Positions 45,309-56,435 of a DNA stretch of 64,000 nucleotides are shown piece after piece. This DNA is from Lelliottia nimipressuralis (GTDB taxonomy: Bacteria; Pseudomonadota; Gammaproteobacteria; Enterobacterales; Enterobacteriaceae), in contig NZ_SOMG01000030.1 in the NCBI RefSeq assembly GCF_004402045.1, positions 1 to 64,000 on the forward strand, given 5' to 3'. Each line of letters starts with the position of its first letter. The first letter of the stretch is position 1. The notes under the pieces are model-generated. The model had not been told where the DNA came from and searched no databases. It saw only the letters and a list, made by a program, of their open reading frames with translations. Made by a program: the position numbers and the translations under genes.

Positions 45309-45386
45309 ACGTTGTTCCTCATTCGTCGTGTGCAGCTATTTTTTATCAGTATGCCTTGCGACGGTAGCCAGCCCGGTGGTAAAACG

Positions 45387-45407
45387 CTTATACGTTGAAC
45401 GTATAAG
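45387..45407. promoter_or_regulatory. Perfect 21-bp palindrome between MFS and LysR genes
   Basis: CTTATACGTT, a single G, then AACGTATAAG. The arms are 10 of 10 complementary. It ends 10 nt before the LysR ATG, so it would overlap the regulator's transcription or translation start. A strong candidate operator for the adjacent LysR protein. Confidence 0.7.
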
Positions 45408-45417
45408 TGTAAATGCA

Positions 45418-46356
45418 ATGATAAGAGCTGAGCGTATAGACAGGGTGGAGTTGATGCGGACGTTTGTCCGGATTGTTGAGGCGGGTTCGCTCTCTGCGGC
45501 GGCACGACAGCTGGCAACAACCCAGGCCACGGTGAGCCGACGGTTACAGTCGCTTGAGACAATGCTGGGCGTGCGCCTGATGTTACGCACCACCCACACG
45601 ATGCGGCTGACGGATGACGGCGAGCGCTGCTATCAGCACGCCCGTCGGGTGATTGACAGCTGGCTGGCGCTGGAAGATGAGGTGGGCCAGTCGGAAGATG
45701 AACCTGTAGGCGTATTGCGGGTGAGGGCACCGCACGCATTTGGTCAGGACCAGCTTCTGAAACCAGTAACCGAATTTTTGCAACGCTATCCGCAGCTTTC
45801 TATTGAGTGGATGCTTAACGATCGGTCGGCGGATTTCCTCGGCGACAACCTTGACTGTGCCATTCGGGTAGGTGTGGAAGTCGATCCGGCGACCGTATCC
45901 GTGCTGCTGGCGGAAGTGCCGCGCTCGGTGGTGGCTTCTCCGGAACTGCTGGCCCGTTTTCCAACGGTCAACACGCCGGAGGATTTGCAACAGTTTCCCT
46001 GGATAGCTATCAGCTCTTTCTACCAGCGCCATGTGGAGCTTTTTCACGATGCATCACCCGCTACCGCACGAGTGACTATTACCCCACGCCTCAGTACCGA
46101 CAGCCTGTATGTCGCACGCAATACGGCGCTCACCGGCCTTGGCGTGGCGGTGGTATCCAGCTGGACGGTACAGGATGATATTCGGCAAGGGCGGCTGGTG
46201 CATTTGCTGCCAGAGTGGCAGCCAGCGGCGTTACCGGTGCATCTGGTTTACCCCTGGTCCCGTTATTATCCGGCACGCTTGCGGCGTTTTCTGGAACTGA
46301 TGCGGCAGGTAATGCCGGAGGTCACCGGGATGAGAAAGCCCGTGCAGCAGCCATAA
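45418..46356 (+). CDS. LysR-family regulator divergent from the MFS transporter
   Basis: A 312-residue LysR protein: N-terminal helix-turn-helix (VELMRTFVRIVEAGSLSAAARQLATTQATVSRRLQSLE) and C-terminal effector domain (about residues 105-305). The start at 45418 gives a normal N-terminus; upstream codons to 45292 run through the divergent promoter and palindrome and are rejected. It probably controls the MFS gene. Its short gap to the rne terminator shows no other gene. Confidence 0.88.
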   Translation: MIRAERIDRVELMRTFVRIVEAGSLSAAARQLATTQATVSRRLQSLETMLGVRLMLRTTHTMRLTDDGERCYQHARRVIDSWLALEDEVGQSEDEPVGVLRVRAPHAFGQDQLLKPVTEFLQRYPQLSIEWMLNDRSADFLGDNLDCAIRVGVEVDPATVSVLLAEVPRSVVASPELLARFPTVNTPEDLQQFPWIAISSFYQRHVELFHDASPATARVTITPRLSTDSLYVARNTALTGLGVAVVSSWTVQDDIRQGRLVHLLPEWQPAALPVHLVYPWSRYYPARLRRFLELMRQVMPEVTGMRKPVQQP

Positions 46357-46385
46357 AAAAAGCCGACCCGGAGGTCGGCTTTTTA
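46357..46385. terminator. Bidirectional terminator LysR/rne
   Basis: AAAAAGCCGACC, loop CGGA, GGTCGGCTTTTT between converging genes. Confidence 0.9.
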
Positions 46386-46397
46386 CTTTCTGTGTCG

Positions 46398-49300
46398 TTA
46401 TTCGACAGACTGCGGACGCGTCGCTGGTGCAGTCGCCTGATGCGTTGCACTGTGGCCGCCTGCGGAGCCTTTACCTTCAAAGTGGAAAGCAGGGCGTTCC
46501 CAGTCACTGTGACGCGGGGCTTCAGGCACGTATTCCGGCGCTGGAGCGCGCGTCATAGGTGCTGTCGCCACGTGGGCCGCGGCTGGTGCAGAAACAACCG
46601 GCACTGGTTTCACTTCTGGCGCTTTCGCTTCTTCGGCTTCACGAACAGGTTCGACGGCAATCTCAACGTCCTGAACAACTTCTTCAGTAACGGTTTCAAC
46701 TACGACTTCTGCCGCTTCTTCAACAGTGGCGGCAGGCTGTGCTTCTTCCACAACCTCTTCAGCCACTACGGTGTCTTCTTCAGCAATAAACTGCGGTGCG
46801 GCTTCAACCGGCGCGGCAATCACTTCAGGATGCGTGGTTTCCACTTCTACCGCGTGCGGGGTTTCAACCTCAACTGCCTGCGGTTCAACCACGGTAGCCG
46901 CTTCAGTCACCACCTCTTCAACTACAGCGACAGGTGCAATCACCTCTTCGGTCACAGGCTGTTCTTCAACAACCTGCTCCGGGCGAGCAACCGGATAGCG
47001 GATCCAGACTTTGCCGGAGGCCATTTCTGGCGAAGCACAGGCAATGGTCAGTGGCATTGGCGACTGAGTAGGATAACGCTCGTCACGATAGCGACGACGG
47101 CGCTGACCGCTGACGCGCAGATGACGTGGGGAACGACGTGAACGGCGCGGCATGCCGGCGTTATCACGGTTTTCACCGTTTTCATCCTGTTCAGCGTTGT
47201 TTTCAACGACAGCTGGCAGGTCGACTTTTGCCAGCTGTGTACCGGTTGCGCTCTCGCTTGTTTCAGCGGCGACAATGGTTGACTCTTCGGTTGCTTCGGA
47301 GGTGAAGCGAACTTTCTGAGTAAGCTGGCGCTGCTTACGACGCGGCATAACCTGAGTACGTTCTTCCTGCTCACCGTCCTGCTGTTCAGCAGGTTCTTCG
47401 CGGTTCAGGTTTTTGACTTCCTGCTGCGCCTGACGTTTCTCGTCGTTACGACGACGGCTACGTTCGCGGCGCGGCTGCTGGTCGTCACGCTGCTTGCTCT
47501 TCTCAGACTCATCGCCCGCCTGCTGGCGAATTTCACGATCTTCAACATTCGGCTGTTGTTTCTCGCGACGGTTGCGACGGTTGTCTTCGCGTTGCTCACG
47601 GCCTTCGCCATTCTCAGAGCGATTGTCACGGTTGTCACGACGCTCGCTACGATCATTACGGTCGTTGCGGTCATTACGATCGCGGCGGTTGTTCTGACGC
47701 TTACGGCGGTCCTGTTGACGCTCAGGTTTGGCCGCTTTTGGCTCTTCTTTCGGTTGCTCTGGCTGAACTTCCTCGCCGGCAAACATTTTCTTCAGTGCGC
47801 CGAAGAAGCGGCTCAGCAGACCCGGTTGCTCCGGCTGGGCTTTCGCTACAGTGGCTTCTGGTTTCTGCACCACAGGTGTTGCAGCAGGTTTTTCCAGGGC
47901 TGTTTCCGGTGGCGCTTCTGGCATGATGAAGGTCGCTAACGCAGGCTGCTCTGGCAGTTTACGTTCAGCAGGCTCTTCATCGGAAGGCAGGGCCATCTCT
48001 TCTTCATGCAGCTTAGGCAGCAGATAGCTGAGTGTGGTTGTCTCTTCGCCTTTACGGACGCGCAGCACGTGATAGTGCGGGGTCTGCATCTGATCGTTTG
48101 GCACGATGATGCAGCGAACTCCACCCTGACGCGCTTCAATTGCACTTACCGCTGCACGTTTTTCGTTCAGCAGGTAAGAGGCAACGGGCACCGGCACAAT
48201 GGCGTGAACCTCTTTGGTGTTCTCTTTCAGCGCTTCTTCTTCAATCAGACGCAGGATAGAGAGGGACAGAGATTCGTTATCACGCACGGTACCGGTGCCG
48301 GAGCAGCGCGGACAAACGTGATGGCTGGACTCACCGAGAGACGGGCTCAGACGCTGACGGGACATCTCCAGCAGGCCGAAGCGTGAGATATGGCTAATCT
48401 GGATACGCGCCCTGTCCTGACGCACCGCTTCGCGCAGGCGGTTTTCAACCGCACGCTGGTGGCGTACAGGGGTCATGTCGATGAAGTCGATAACAATCAG
48501 ACCACCCAGGTCGCGCAGGCGGAGCTGGCGGGCGATTTCATCAGCGGCTTCGAGGTTAGTGTTGTAGGCGGTCTCTTCGATATCGCCACCGCGCGTTGCA
48601 CGCGCGGAGTTGATGTCGATAGCGGTCAGCGCTTCGGTGGTATCAATAACGATAGAACCGCCGGACGGCAGACGCACTTCACGCTGGAAGGCGGACTCAA
48701 TCTGGGATTCGATCTGATAGTGGCTGAACAGCGGGATTTCACCGGTGTACAGTTTAATTTTGCTGGTGAAATCCGGACGACCCAGCGCGGCGATGTGCTG
48801 GCGAGCCAGCTCAAGCACTTTCGGGTTATCGATCAGAATCTCACCGATGTCCTGACGCAGGTAATCACGGAAGGCACGCACAATAACGTTGCTTTCCTGG
48901 TGGATCAGGAACGGAGCAGGGCGGCTTTCCGCAGCTTTCTGGATAGCTTCCCAGTGCTTCAGACGGAAGCTCAGGTCCCACTGCAGCGCTTCGGCTGATT
49001 TGCCTACGCCTGCGGTACGCACGATAAGCCCCATGCCATCAGGCAGTTCGAGGCTCGCCAGCGCTTCTTTCAGCTCGGTACGGTCATCGCCTTCGATACG
49101 GCGAGAGATACCACCCGCACGCGGGTTGTTAGGCATCAGAACCAGATAGCTCCCCGCCAGACTGATAAAGGTAGTCAGTGCGGCGCCTTTATTGCCACGC
49201 TCTTCTTTATCAATCTGAACAATAACTTCCTGACCTTCACGCAGAACATCTTTGATGTTTGGGCGGCCATGGGCGTTGTAGTTTGCAGGGAAATATTCGC

Positions 49301-49523
49301 GGGCGATTTCTTTCAGAGGGAGGAAACCATGACGCTCAGCACCGTAATCGACAAATGCAGCTTCAAGGCTTGGTTCAATGCGGGTGATTTTACCTTTGTA
49401 AATGTTCGCTTTTTTCTGTTCGTGTCCAGGACTTTCGATATCCAGATCGTACAGGCGCTGCCCATCCACAAGGGCGACACGCAACTCTTCTTGCTGAGTT
49501 GCGTTGATTAACATTCTTTTCAT
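46398..49523 (-). CDS. rne: Ribonuclease E
   Basis: A 1041-residue endoribonuclease, core of the RNA degradosome. The N-terminal catalytic half has an S1 domain (about 35-125), the DNase I-like active site with the two Asp residues in [15 protein letters not shown] and VIDFIDMTP, and the Zn-link CPRCSGTG near residue 404. The C-terminal scaffold holds the membrane-binding helix [17 protein letters not shown] (about 565-581), Arg-rich RNA-binding stretches with repeated RND triplets, a long Val/Glu/Pro-rich acidic tract, and the conserved PNPase-binding end ([19 protein letters not shown]). A long 5' leader lies upstream. Confidence 0.97.
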   Translation of the reverse strand: MKRMLINATQQEELRVALVDGQRLYDLDIESPGHEQKKANIYKGKITRIEPSLEAAFVDYGAERHGFLPLKEIAREYFPANYNAHGRPNIKDVLREGQEVIVQIDKEERGNKGAALTTFISLAGSYLVLMPNNPRAGGISRRIEGDDRTELKEALASLELPDGMGLIVRTAGVGKSAEALQWDLSFRLKHWEAIQKAAESRPAPFLIHQESNVIVRAFRDYLRQDIGEILIDNPKVLELARQHIAALGRPDFTSKIKLYTGEIPLFSHYQIESQIESAFQREVRLPSGGSIVIDTTEALTAIDINSARATRGGDIEETAYNTNLEAADEIARQLRLRDLGGLIVIDFIDMTPVRHQRAVENRLREAVRQDRARIQISHISRFGLLEMSRQRLSPSLGESSHHVCPRCSGTGTVRDNESLSLSILRLIEEEALKENTKEVHAIVPVPVASYLLNEKRAAVSAIEARQGGVRCIIVPNDQMQTPHYHVLRVRKGEETTTLSYLLPKLHEEEMALPSDEEPAERKLPEQPALATFIMPEAPPETALEKPAATPVVQKPEATVAKAQPEQPGLLSRFFGALKKMFAGEEVQPEQPKEEPKAAKPERQQDRRKRQNNRRDRNDRNDRNDRSERRDNRDNRSENGEGREQREDNRRNRREKQQPNVEDREIRQQAGDESEKSKQRDDQQPRRERSRRRNDEKRQAQQEVKNLNREEPAEQQDGEQEERTQVMPRRKQRQLTQKVRFTSEATEESTIVAAETSESATGTQLAKVDLPAVVENNAEQDENGENRDNAGMPRRSRRSPRHLRVSGQRRRRYRDERYPTQSPMPLTIACASPEMASGKVWIRYPVARPEQVVEEQPVTEEVIAPVAVVEEVVTEAATVVEPQAVEVETPHAVEVETTHPEVIAAPVEAAPQFIAEEDTVVAEEVVEEAQPAATVEEAAEVVVETVTEEVVQDVEIAVEPVREAEEAKAPEVKPVPVVSAPAAAHVATAPMTRAPAPEYVPEAPRHSDWERPAFHFEGKGSAGGHSATHQATAPATRPQSVE

Positions 49524-50095
49524 CGTAACTTACTCGTTATTCTTACATTGACGACAAAGCTGCGGGCAAGGTGACGCTTTCCGGGGTATGAACCGATGGC
49601 CTCGTGTCTATTCACGTCGCCAACCTCACGGTTGTCGCTCGCTTAAGAGGCGCAGAGTGTCGGTTGCCTGTGCTTCATACGGAAACACAGCGCAATTATC
49701 AGGGGAATTGCCTGGGAAGAACTCTCCAGAGAACAATCCTTATACCGGGAAGTACTGCAACCCGCAGCCCGCTAACTGCCTGAAAGATCAATACGTCTTA
49801 CGCCATTGCTGCGTGGATGATCGGTCAGACAAAATTGGTCATTCCGTCAACATCCTTACTTAACCAGGATTTAACACGGAAAACAGCCTCATTATTCCAC
49901 TGCTCGCCGGGTTATAGCAAGATGACTTTTACCAATTATCACCCGGTTACTCACAGTTTCTTCACTTCGGGGTGGTGATTGGTTTAATAACCACCAAATC
50001 GATTGCGCGAAACGGGGGACAGGCCGGATAAAAGTAAATATAAGCATAGAAAAATGAGTGGCGCTAATGGCTGACGATATTTAGAATCGCCAACC
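49524..50095 (-). promoter_or_regulatory. rne leader and rne-rluC divergent region (572 bp, no gene)
   Basis: In E. coli the rne mRNA has a structured leader of about 360 nt through which RNase E represses its own synthesis. The corresponding DNA here keeps hairpin-forming tracts, for example CAACC-GTGA-GGTTG (minus strand, 49621-49634) with a GNRA-type loop. A 91-codon plus-strand frame at 49588-49863 lies within the leader and has no ribosome site worth the name. The rluC side (49865-50095) is AT-rich promoter DNA. Confidence 0.75.
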
Positions 50096-51043
50096 ATGAA
50101 AACAGAGACTCCATCCGTAAAAATGGTTGCCATCGCCGAAGATGACGCGGGGCAACGTATCGATAACTTTTTGCGCACCCAGCTGAAAGGCGTGCCAAAG
50201 AGTATGATTTACCGCATCCTGCGTAAGGGCGAGGTGCGGGTTAACAAAAAACGCGTCAAGCCTGAGTACAAACTCGAAGCCGGTGACGAAGTACGTATTC
50301 CGCCGGTGCGCGTGGCTGAACGAGAAGAAGAGACCGTTTCACCTAAGCTACAGAAAGTAGCAGCCCTGAGCGATGTAATCCTCTACGAAGACGACCACAT
50401 TCTGGTGCTGAATAAGCCGTCAGGAACGGCTGTCCATGGCGGTAGTGGCCTGAGCTTCGGCGTGATTGAAGGGCTGCGAGCCCTGCGCCCGGAAGCGCGT
50501 TTCCTTGAACTGGTTCACCGTCTTGACCGTGACACCTCTGGCGTACTGCTGGTAGCGAAAAAGCGTTCTGCGCTGCGTTCTCTGCATGAACAGCTGCGTG
50601 AAAAAGGCATGCAGAAAGACTATCTGGCGCTGGTTCGCGGTCAGTGGCAGTCCCATGTGAAAGTAGTACAGGCGCCGCTGCTGAAGAACATACTGCAAAG
50701 CGGCGAGCGTATTGTTCGTGTGAGCCAGGAAGGTAAACCGTCTGAGACGCGTTTTAAAGTTGAAGAACGCTATGAGTTTGCCACGCTGGTGCGCTGCAGC
50801 CCGGTTACCGGTCGCACCCACCAGATCCGCGTGCATACCCAGTTTGCAGGGCATCCTATCGCGTTTGATGACCGGTATGGCGACAGGGAATTTGATAAGC
50901 AGCTGGCAGGCACCGGGCTGTCGCGTCTCTTCCTGCATGCGGCAGCGCTGAAGTTCACCCACCCTAATACGGGTGAAATCATCCGTATTGAAGCGCCGCT
51001 GGATGAGCAGTTGAAACGCTGTCTTAAGGTTCTGCGCGGCTGA
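50096..51043 (+). CDS. rluC: 23S rRNA pseudouridine synthase RluC
   Basis: A 315-residue enzyme making pseudouridine at 23S rRNA positions 955, 2504 and 2580 (E. coli numbering). N-terminal S4 RNA-binding domain (about 20-80, QRIDNFLRTQLKGVPKSMIYRILRKGEVRVN) and the RluA-type catalytic motif HRLDRDTSG (Asp about residue 144). Start and N-terminus are identical to E. coli. Downstream REP-like DNA separates it from yceF. Confidence 0.96.
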   Translation: MKTETPSVKMVAIAEDDAGQRIDNFLRTQLKGVPKSMIYRILRKGEVRVNKKRVKPEYKLEAGDEVRIPPVRVAEREEETVSPKLQKVAALSDVILYEDDHILVLNKPSGTAVHGGSGLSFGVIEGLRALRPEARFLELVHRLDRDTSGVLLVAKKRSALRSLHEQLREKGMQKDYLALVRGQWQSHVKVVQAPLLKNILQSGERIVRVSQEGKPSETRFKVEERYEFATLVRCSPVTGRTHQIRVHTQFAGHPIAFDDRYGDREFDKQLAGTGLSRLFLHAAALKFTHPNTGEIIRIEAPLDEQLKRCLKVLRG

Positions 51044-51049
51044 TTATGT

Positions 51050-51117
51050 GCCGGGTGGCGCTGCGCTTACCCGGCCTATGAAATCCGTAGGTCCATGCAA
51101 GCGAAGCGCCACTGGGC
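51050..51117. repeat. REP/BIME-type repeat after rluC
   Basis: GCCGGGTGGCGC...CTTACCCGGC (51050-51075) followed by a second, degenerate inverted unit containing AAGCGAAGCGCCACTGGGC (to 51117). Two units in opposite orientation resemble a bacterial interspersed mosaic element. Confidence 0.6.
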
Positions 51118-51122
51118 AAAAG

Positions 51123-51707
51123 TCACGCTGTCAGCGGATTACACTCTTCTCGCCTTAGCATCTGACACAGGGCAATCAGCGGCAATCCTACTAGCGTGTT
51201 GGGATCGCGACCGTCCAGCTTGTCAAACAGCGCAATCCCCAATCCTTCACTTTTGAAGCTACCCGCACAGTTCAGCGGACGCTCCCGGCGTACGTAATCC
51301 ACAATCTCTTGCTCACTGAGATGGCGAAAGTGCACGTCGAACGGCTCGCATTCCGTTTGCAGGTGACCAGAGGCGGAGTTATAGAGCGCCAGGCCCGTAT
51401 AAAAGGTGACGATACTGCCTCGCGCACGCAGAAGCTGCTGGCAGGCGTTCTCCTCCGTATGGGGCTTGCCGGTGATTTCGCCGTCCAGCACGCAAACCTG
51501 ATCGGAGCCTATAATCAAATGCGAGGGATAGCGTGCAGCCAGCGATTGTGCTTTCTCCTTAGCAAGACGCGTCACCAGATGACGCGGTGACTCGCCCGGC
51601 TGTGGCGTCTCATCGACTTCTGGCGCGGCGCATTCAAACGGGATCCCGAGCTTTTCCAGCAGCATTCGGCGGTAGGGTGACGTGGAGGCGAGAACAAGAT
51701 TTGGCAT
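51123..51707 (-). CDS. yceF: 7-methyl-GTP pyrophosphatase YceF (Maf family)
   Basis: A 194-residue Maf/HAM1-like nucleotide pyrophosphatase; the E. coli homologue hydrolyses m7GTP. Family signature [19 protein letters not shown] (residues about 6-24), the catalytic Asp in [16 protein letters not shown], and [14 protein letters not shown] end ([16 protein letters not shown]). It is divergent from yceD. Confidence 0.95.
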   Translation of the reverse strand: MPNLVLASTSPYRRMLLEKLGIPFECAAPEVDETPQPGESPRHLVTRLAKEKAQSLAARYPSHLIIGSDQVCVLDGEITGKPHTEENACQQLLRARGSIVTFYTGLALYNSASGHLQTECEPFDVHFRHLSEQEIVDYVRRERPLNCAGSFKSEGLGIALFDKLDGRDPNTLVGLPLIALCQMLRREECNPLTA

Positions 51708-51782
51708 ATTTTTATCACCAGATATAGCGTATCGATGCCAGCCATTTTAAACTACAGGCCGCAATGTGTGCGAATAATTGGC

Positions 51783-51807
51783 AAAAGGCAGCCCAGGTTG
51801 CCTTTTT
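51783..51807. terminator. Terminator-like hairpin upstream of yceD
   Basis: AAAAGGCA, 8-nt loop, TGCCTTTT and more T. On the plus strand no gene precedes it, so it either ends an unannotated short plus-strand transcript from the yceF-yceD gap (E. coli has the small RNA SraB near here) or acts on the minus strand. Confidence 0.55.
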
Positions 51808-51809
51808 CT

Positions 51810-52369
<560 letters not shown>

Positions 52370-52373
52370 TTGA

Positions 52374-52559
<186 letters not shown>

Positions 52560-52639
52560 TCACGCGTCAGCGTGATTAGGCTTAGTGAGGATTTCCCCGT
52601 GCAAACGGGGAATTTACCGAACCAGGCTGCGACGATACC

Positions 52640-53674
52640 TTGACACGTCTAACCCTGGCGTTAGATGTCATGGGGGGAGATTTTGGCCCTTCCGTGACAG
52701 TGCCTGCAGCATTGCAGGCACTGAATTCTAATTCGCAACTCACTCTTCTATTAGTCGGCAATCCCGACACAATCACGCCATTACTTGCAAAAGCTGACTT
52801 TGAACAACGTTCACGTCTGCAGATTATTCCTGCGCAGTCAGTTATTGCCAGTGATGCCCGACCCTCACAGGCTATTCGTAATAGCCGCGGCAGTTCGATG
52901 CGAATGGCGCTGGAGCTGGTGAAAGAAGGGCGCGCGCAGGCCTGCGTCAGTGCGGGAAATACCGGCGCGCTGATGGGGCTGTCGAAATTGTTGCTCAAGC
53001 CTATTGATGGTATTGAGCGCCCGGCGCTGGTGACGGTGTTACCGCACCAACAAAAGGGTAAGACGGTGGTGCTCGACTTGGGTGCTAACGTCGACTGTGA
53101 TAGTACAATGCTGGCTCAGTTTGCCGTGATGGGATCGGTGCTGGCGGAAGAAGTGGTCGGGATCAACAATCCCCGTGTTGCGTTACTGAACATTGGTGAA
53201 GAAGAGACCAAAGGCCTGGACAGCATTCGCGAAGCGGCTGAATTGCTCAAACAGGTTCCCTCCATCAACTATATTGGTTATCTCGAAGCCAATGAGTTGT
53301 TGACGGGTAAAACGGATGTTCTGGTGTGCGATGGCTTCACCGGAAACGTCACGTTGAAGACCATGGAAGGGGTCGTGCGCATGTTTCTTTCTCTGCTGAA
53401 ATCGCAGGGAGAAGGCAAAAAAAGCGCCTGGTGGTTGATTTTATTAAAGCGTTGGTTACAAAAAAGCCTGACGCGGCGATTCAGTCACCTCAACCCCGAC
53501 CAGTATAATGGCGCCTGTCTGTTAGGATTGCGCGGCATCGTGATTAAGAGTCATGGTGCCGCCAATCAGCGAGCATTTGCTGTCGCGATTGAACAGGCAG
53601 TGCAGGCGGTGCAGCGGCAAGTCCCTCAGCGGATTGCCGCTCGCCTGGAATCTGTATTAGCTAAAAGTGACTGA
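52640..53674 (+). CDS. plsX: Phosphate acyltransferase PlsX
   Basis: A 344-residue enzyme that forms acyl-phosphate from acyl-ACP for phospholipid synthesis. N-terminal [20 protein letters not shown] and later NTGALMG and [14 protein letters not shown] motifs are family marks. The frame begins with TTG at 52640, which aligns exactly with the E. coli N-terminus [13 protein letters not shown]; no ATG or GTG fits as well. Slightly shorter at the C-terminus than E. coli (356). Confidence 0.94.
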   Translation: MTRLTLALDVMGGDFGPSVTVPAALQALNSNSQLTLLLVGNPDTITPLLAKADFEQRSRLQIIPAQSVIASDARPSQAIRNSRGSSMRMALELVKEGRAQACVSAGNTGALMGLSKLLLKPIDGIERPALVTVLPHQQKGKTVVLDLGANVDCDSTMLAQFAVMGSVLAEEVVGINNPRVALLNIGEEETKGLDSIREAAELLKQVPSINYIGYLEANELLTGKTDVLVCDGFTGNVTLKTMEGVVRMFLSLLKSQGEGKKSAWWLILLKRWLQKSLTRRFSHLNPDQYNGACLLGLRGIVIKSHGAANQRAFAVAIEQAVQAVQRQVPQRIAARLESVLAKSD

Positions 53675-53680
53675 GCGTAC

Positions 53681-54634
53681 ATGTATACGAAGATTTTAGG
53701 TACCGGCAGCTACCTGCCAAAACAAGTGCGTACCAACGCCGATCTGGAAAAAATGGTAGATACGTCTGACGAGTGGATTGTCACGCGCACAGGTATCCGT
53801 GAACGTCGTATTGCCGCGCCAGACGAAACCGTGTCGACCATGGGTTACGAAGCCGCACAGCGTGCTATCGAAATGGCGGGCATTGATAAAGAACAGATTG
53901 GTTTGATCGTGGTTGCCACGACGTCTGCCACCCACGCTTTCCCAAGCGCGGCGTGCCAGGTGCAAAACATGCTCGGCATTAAGGGCTGTCCGGCGTTTGA
54001 CGTCGCTGCCGCGTGCGCAGGTTTCACCTATGCACTGAGCGTTGCCGATCAGTATGTTAAATCCGGTGCCGTCAAATATGCGCTGGTGATCGGTGCTGAC
54101 GTGCTGGCGCGTACCTGCGATCCGACCGATCGCGGAACGATCATTATTTTTGGTGATGGTGCGGGTGCAGTGCTGCTGGGGCAGTCTGAAGAGCCGGGTA
54201 TCATCTCCACGCATCTGCATGCTGATGGAAGCTACGGTGAGCTGCTGACACTGCCTAACGCCGATCGCGTTAATCCGGATAACTCCATTTACCTGACTAT
54301 GGCAGGTAATGAGGTGTTCAAGGTGGCGGTGACTGAGCTTGCGCACATTGTCGATGAGACGCTGGAAGCGAATAATCTTGAACGCACCGCCCTCGACTGG
54401 CTGGTGCCGCATCAGGCGAACCTGCGTATCATCAGCGCGACCGCTAAAAAGCTGGGCATGTCGATGGATAACGTTGTGGTGACGCTGGATCGCCACGGCA
54501 ACACCTCTGCGGCGTCAGTACCGTGCGCATTTGATGAAGCGGTACGCGACGGGCGAATCAAACGGGGCCAGCTGGTCTTGCTTGAAGCCTTCGGTGGCGG
54601 GTTCACCTGGGGTTCCGCGCTGGTTCGTTTCTAG
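53681..54634 (+). CDS. fabH: 3-oxoacyl-ACP synthase III FabH
   Basis: A 317-residue condensing enzyme that starts fatty acid synthesis from acetyl-CoA and malonyl-ACP. Catalytic triad visible: Cys112 (VAAACAGF), His in [11 protein letters not shown] (about 244) and Asn in [10 protein letters not shown] (about 274). It lies 6 nt after plsX and 15 nt before fabD. Confidence 0.97.
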   Translation: MYTKILGTGSYLPKQVRTNADLEKMVDTSDEWIVTRTGIRERRIAAPDETVSTMGYEAAQRAIEMAGIDKEQIGLIVVATTSATHAFPSAACQVQNMLGIKGCPAFDVAAACAGFTYALSVADQYVKSGAVKYALVIGADVLARTCDPTDRGTIIIFGDGAGAVLLGQSEEPGIISTHLHADGSYGELLTLPNADRVNPDNSIYLTMAGNEVFKVAVTELAHIVDETLEANNLERTALDWLVPHQANLRIISATAKKLGMSMDNVVVTLDRHGNTSAASVPCAFDEAVRDGRIKRGQLVLLEAFGGGFTWGSALVRF

Positions 54635-54649
54635 GATAAGGAATAAAAA

Positions 54650-55579
54650 ATGACGCAATTTGCTTTTGTATTCCCGGGGCAGGGTTCTCAAACCGTTGGG
54701 ATGTTGTCTGAAATGGCAGCAAACTATCCGGTAATTGAAGAGACTTTCCGTGAAGCTTCCGATGCACTGGGTTATGATTTATGGGCGCTGACCCAGCAGG
54801 GGCCGGCCGAAGAACTGAACAAAACCTGGCAGACCCAGCCAGCGCTGCTGACCGCATCTGTTGCGCTGTGGCGTGTCTGGCAGCAGCAGGGTGGTAAAGC
54901 GCCAGCGCTGCTTGCGGGCCATAGCCTGGGTGAATACTCTGCGCTGGTCTATGCCGGTGTGATCGCGTTTGCTGACGCGGTCCGTCTGGTTGAACTGCGC
55001 GGCAAATTCATGCAGGAAGCGGTGCCAGAAGGTACGGGTGGCATGTCTGCTATCATCGGTCTTGACGATGCTTCCATTGCAAAAGCGTGTGAAGAATCCG
55101 CTGAAGGCCAGGTGGTTTCGCCGGTAAACTTCAACTCGCCGGGCCAAGTGGTTATCGCTGGTCACAAAGATGCGGTTGAACGTGCCGGTGCAGCCTGTAA
55201 AGCCGCGGGCGCAAAACGTGCGCTGCCGCTGCCTGTCAGCGTGCCGTCTCACTGCGCGCTGATGAAGCCAGCAGCCGAGAAACTGGCGGTTGAGCTGGAA
55301 AAAATTACGTTTAACGCACCGACGATTTCCGTTGTGAACAACGTCGATGTGAAATGTGAAACCACGCCGGAAGCTATCCGTGACGCGCTGGTTCGCCAGC
55401 TCTACAGCCCGGTACAGTGGACCAAAACCGTTGAGTTTATGGCCGCTCAGGGCGTTGAGCATCTGTATGAAGTCGGCCCAGGGAAAGTCCTCACCGGTCT
55501 GACAAAACGTATTGTTGACACCCTGACAGCCTCGGCGATTAACGAGCCGGAAGCGATGTCAGCGGCACTCTCGCAATAA
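54650..55579 (+). CDS. fabD: Malonyl-CoA:ACP transacylase FabD
   Basis: A 309-residue transferase moving malonyl from CoA to ACP. Catalytic Ser92 in GHSLGEYSALV and the oxyanion region FPGQGSQ at residues 8-14; the catalytic His (PSHCALM, about 201) is present. Good ribosome site (AAGGAAT) upstream. Confidence 0.97.
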   Translation: MTQFAFVFPGQGSQTVGMLSEMAANYPVIEETFREASDALGYDLWALTQQGPAEELNKTWQTQPALLTASVALWRVWQQQGGKAPALLAGHSLGEYSALVYAGVIAFADAVRLVELRGKFMQEAVPEGTGGMSAIIGLDDASIAKACEESAEGQVVSPVNFNSPGQVVIAGHKDAVERAGAACKAAGAKRALPLPVSVPSHCALMKPAAEKLAVELEKITFNAPTISVVNNVDVKCETTPEAIRDALVRQLYSPVQWTKTVEFMAAQGVEHLYEVGPGKVLTGLTKRIVDTLTASAINEPEAMSAALSQ

Positions 55580-55591
55580 AAGAGGAATACC

Positions 55592-56326
55592 ATGAGTTTT
55601 GAAGGAAAAATTGCCCTGGTGACTGGCGCAAGCCGCGGTATCGGGCGTGCAATTGCTGAAACACTGGTTGCGCGCGGCGCGAAGGTGATTGGTACAGCAA
55701 CCAGCGAGAATGGCGCTCAGGCCATCAGCGAATATCTGGGTGCAAACGGTAAAGGTCTGGTACTGAATGTGACCGAACCTGCATCTATCGAATCTGTTCT
55801 GGAAAATATTCGCGCAGAATTTGGTGAAGTGGATATTCTGGTAAACAATGCCGGGATCACTCGTGATAACCTGTTAATGCGAATGAAAGACGACGAGTGG
55901 AACGATATCATCGAAACCAACCTGTCATCTGTATTCCGTCTGTCAAAAGCGGTAATGCGCGCTATGATGAAAAAGCGTCATGGTCGTATTATCACTGTCG
56001 GTTCTGTGGTTGGTACCATGGGAAATGCTGGTCAGGCTAACTACGCTGCGGCGAAAGCAGGTCTGATCGGTTTCAGTAAGTCGCTGGCGCGTGAAGTCGC
56101 GTCCCGCGGTATTACTGTAAACGTTGTTGCTCCGGGCTTTATTGAAACGGACATGACGCGTGCGCTGACTGATGATCAGCGTGCGGGTACGCTGGCAGCT
56201 GTTCCTGCGGGCCGCTTAGGCGACCCTAAAGAAATTGCCAGTGCGGTTGCATTTTTAGCCTCTGACGAAGCGGGTTACATCACTGGTGAGACCCTCCACG
56301 TCAACGGCGGGATGTATATGGTTTAA
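55592..56326 (+). CDS. fabG: 3-oxoacyl-ACP reductase FabG
   Basis: A 244-residue short-chain dehydrogenase doing the NADPH-dependent beta-ketoacyl-ACP reduction. Cofactor motif TGASRGIG (11-18), NNAG (86-89), and catalytic Ser138, Tyr151, Lys155 (YAAAK). AGAGGA lies before the ATG. A structured 150-bp gap follows before acpP. Confidence 0.98.
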   Translation: MSFEGKIALVTGASRGIGRAIAETLVARGAKVIGTATSENGAQAISEYLGANGKGLVLNVTEPASIESVLENIRAEFGEVDILVNNAGITRDNLLMRMKDDEWNDIIETNLSSVFRLSKAVMRAMMKKRHGRIITVGSVVGTMGNAGQANYAAAKAGLIGFSKSLAREVASRGITVNVVAPGFIETDMTRALTDDQRAGTLAAVPAGRLGDPKEIASAVAFLASDEAGYITGETLHVNGGMYMV

Positions 56327-56387
56327 CCACGATGAAAAATATTTGCGTTATTAGGGCGAATGGCCTCAAAATAACGTAAAATCGTGG
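56327..56387. promoter_or_regulatory. Nested inverted repeats between fabG and acpP
   Basis: Outer arms CCACGAT (56327-56333) and ATCGTGG (56381-56387); inner arms CGTTATT (56346-56352) and AATAACG (56370-56376). There is no T run, so it is not a classical terminator. It may process or regulate fabG/acpP transcripts. Confidence 0.5.
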
Positions 56388-56407
56388 TACGAACTGCCGG
56401 GATTTAG

Positions 56408-56435
56408 TTGCAAATTTTTCAACATTTTATACACT
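56408..56435 (+). promoter_or_regulatory. Promoter of acpP
   Basis: TTGCAA, 16 nt, TACACT. The predicted leader (from about 56442) contains the hairpin TCGC-GAAA-GCGA at 56446-56457. It allows the high acpP expression known in E. coli. Confidence 0.65.

Noticed and set aside
46215..47141. A 308-codon plus-strand frame opposite the rne C-terminal region
   Set aside because: Produced by repetitive Glu/Val/Arg codons of the RNase E scaffold read in reverse; low-complexity Phe/Asn/Arg product.
49588..49863. A 91-codon frame in the rne leader (cf. E. coli yceQ locus)
   Set aside because: It overlaps the structured rne leader, has no convincing ribosome site, and I could not match it to a known protein.
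53696..54496. A 266-codon open frame antisense to fabH
   Set aside because: Shadow frame; fabH with full catalytic residues explains the segment.
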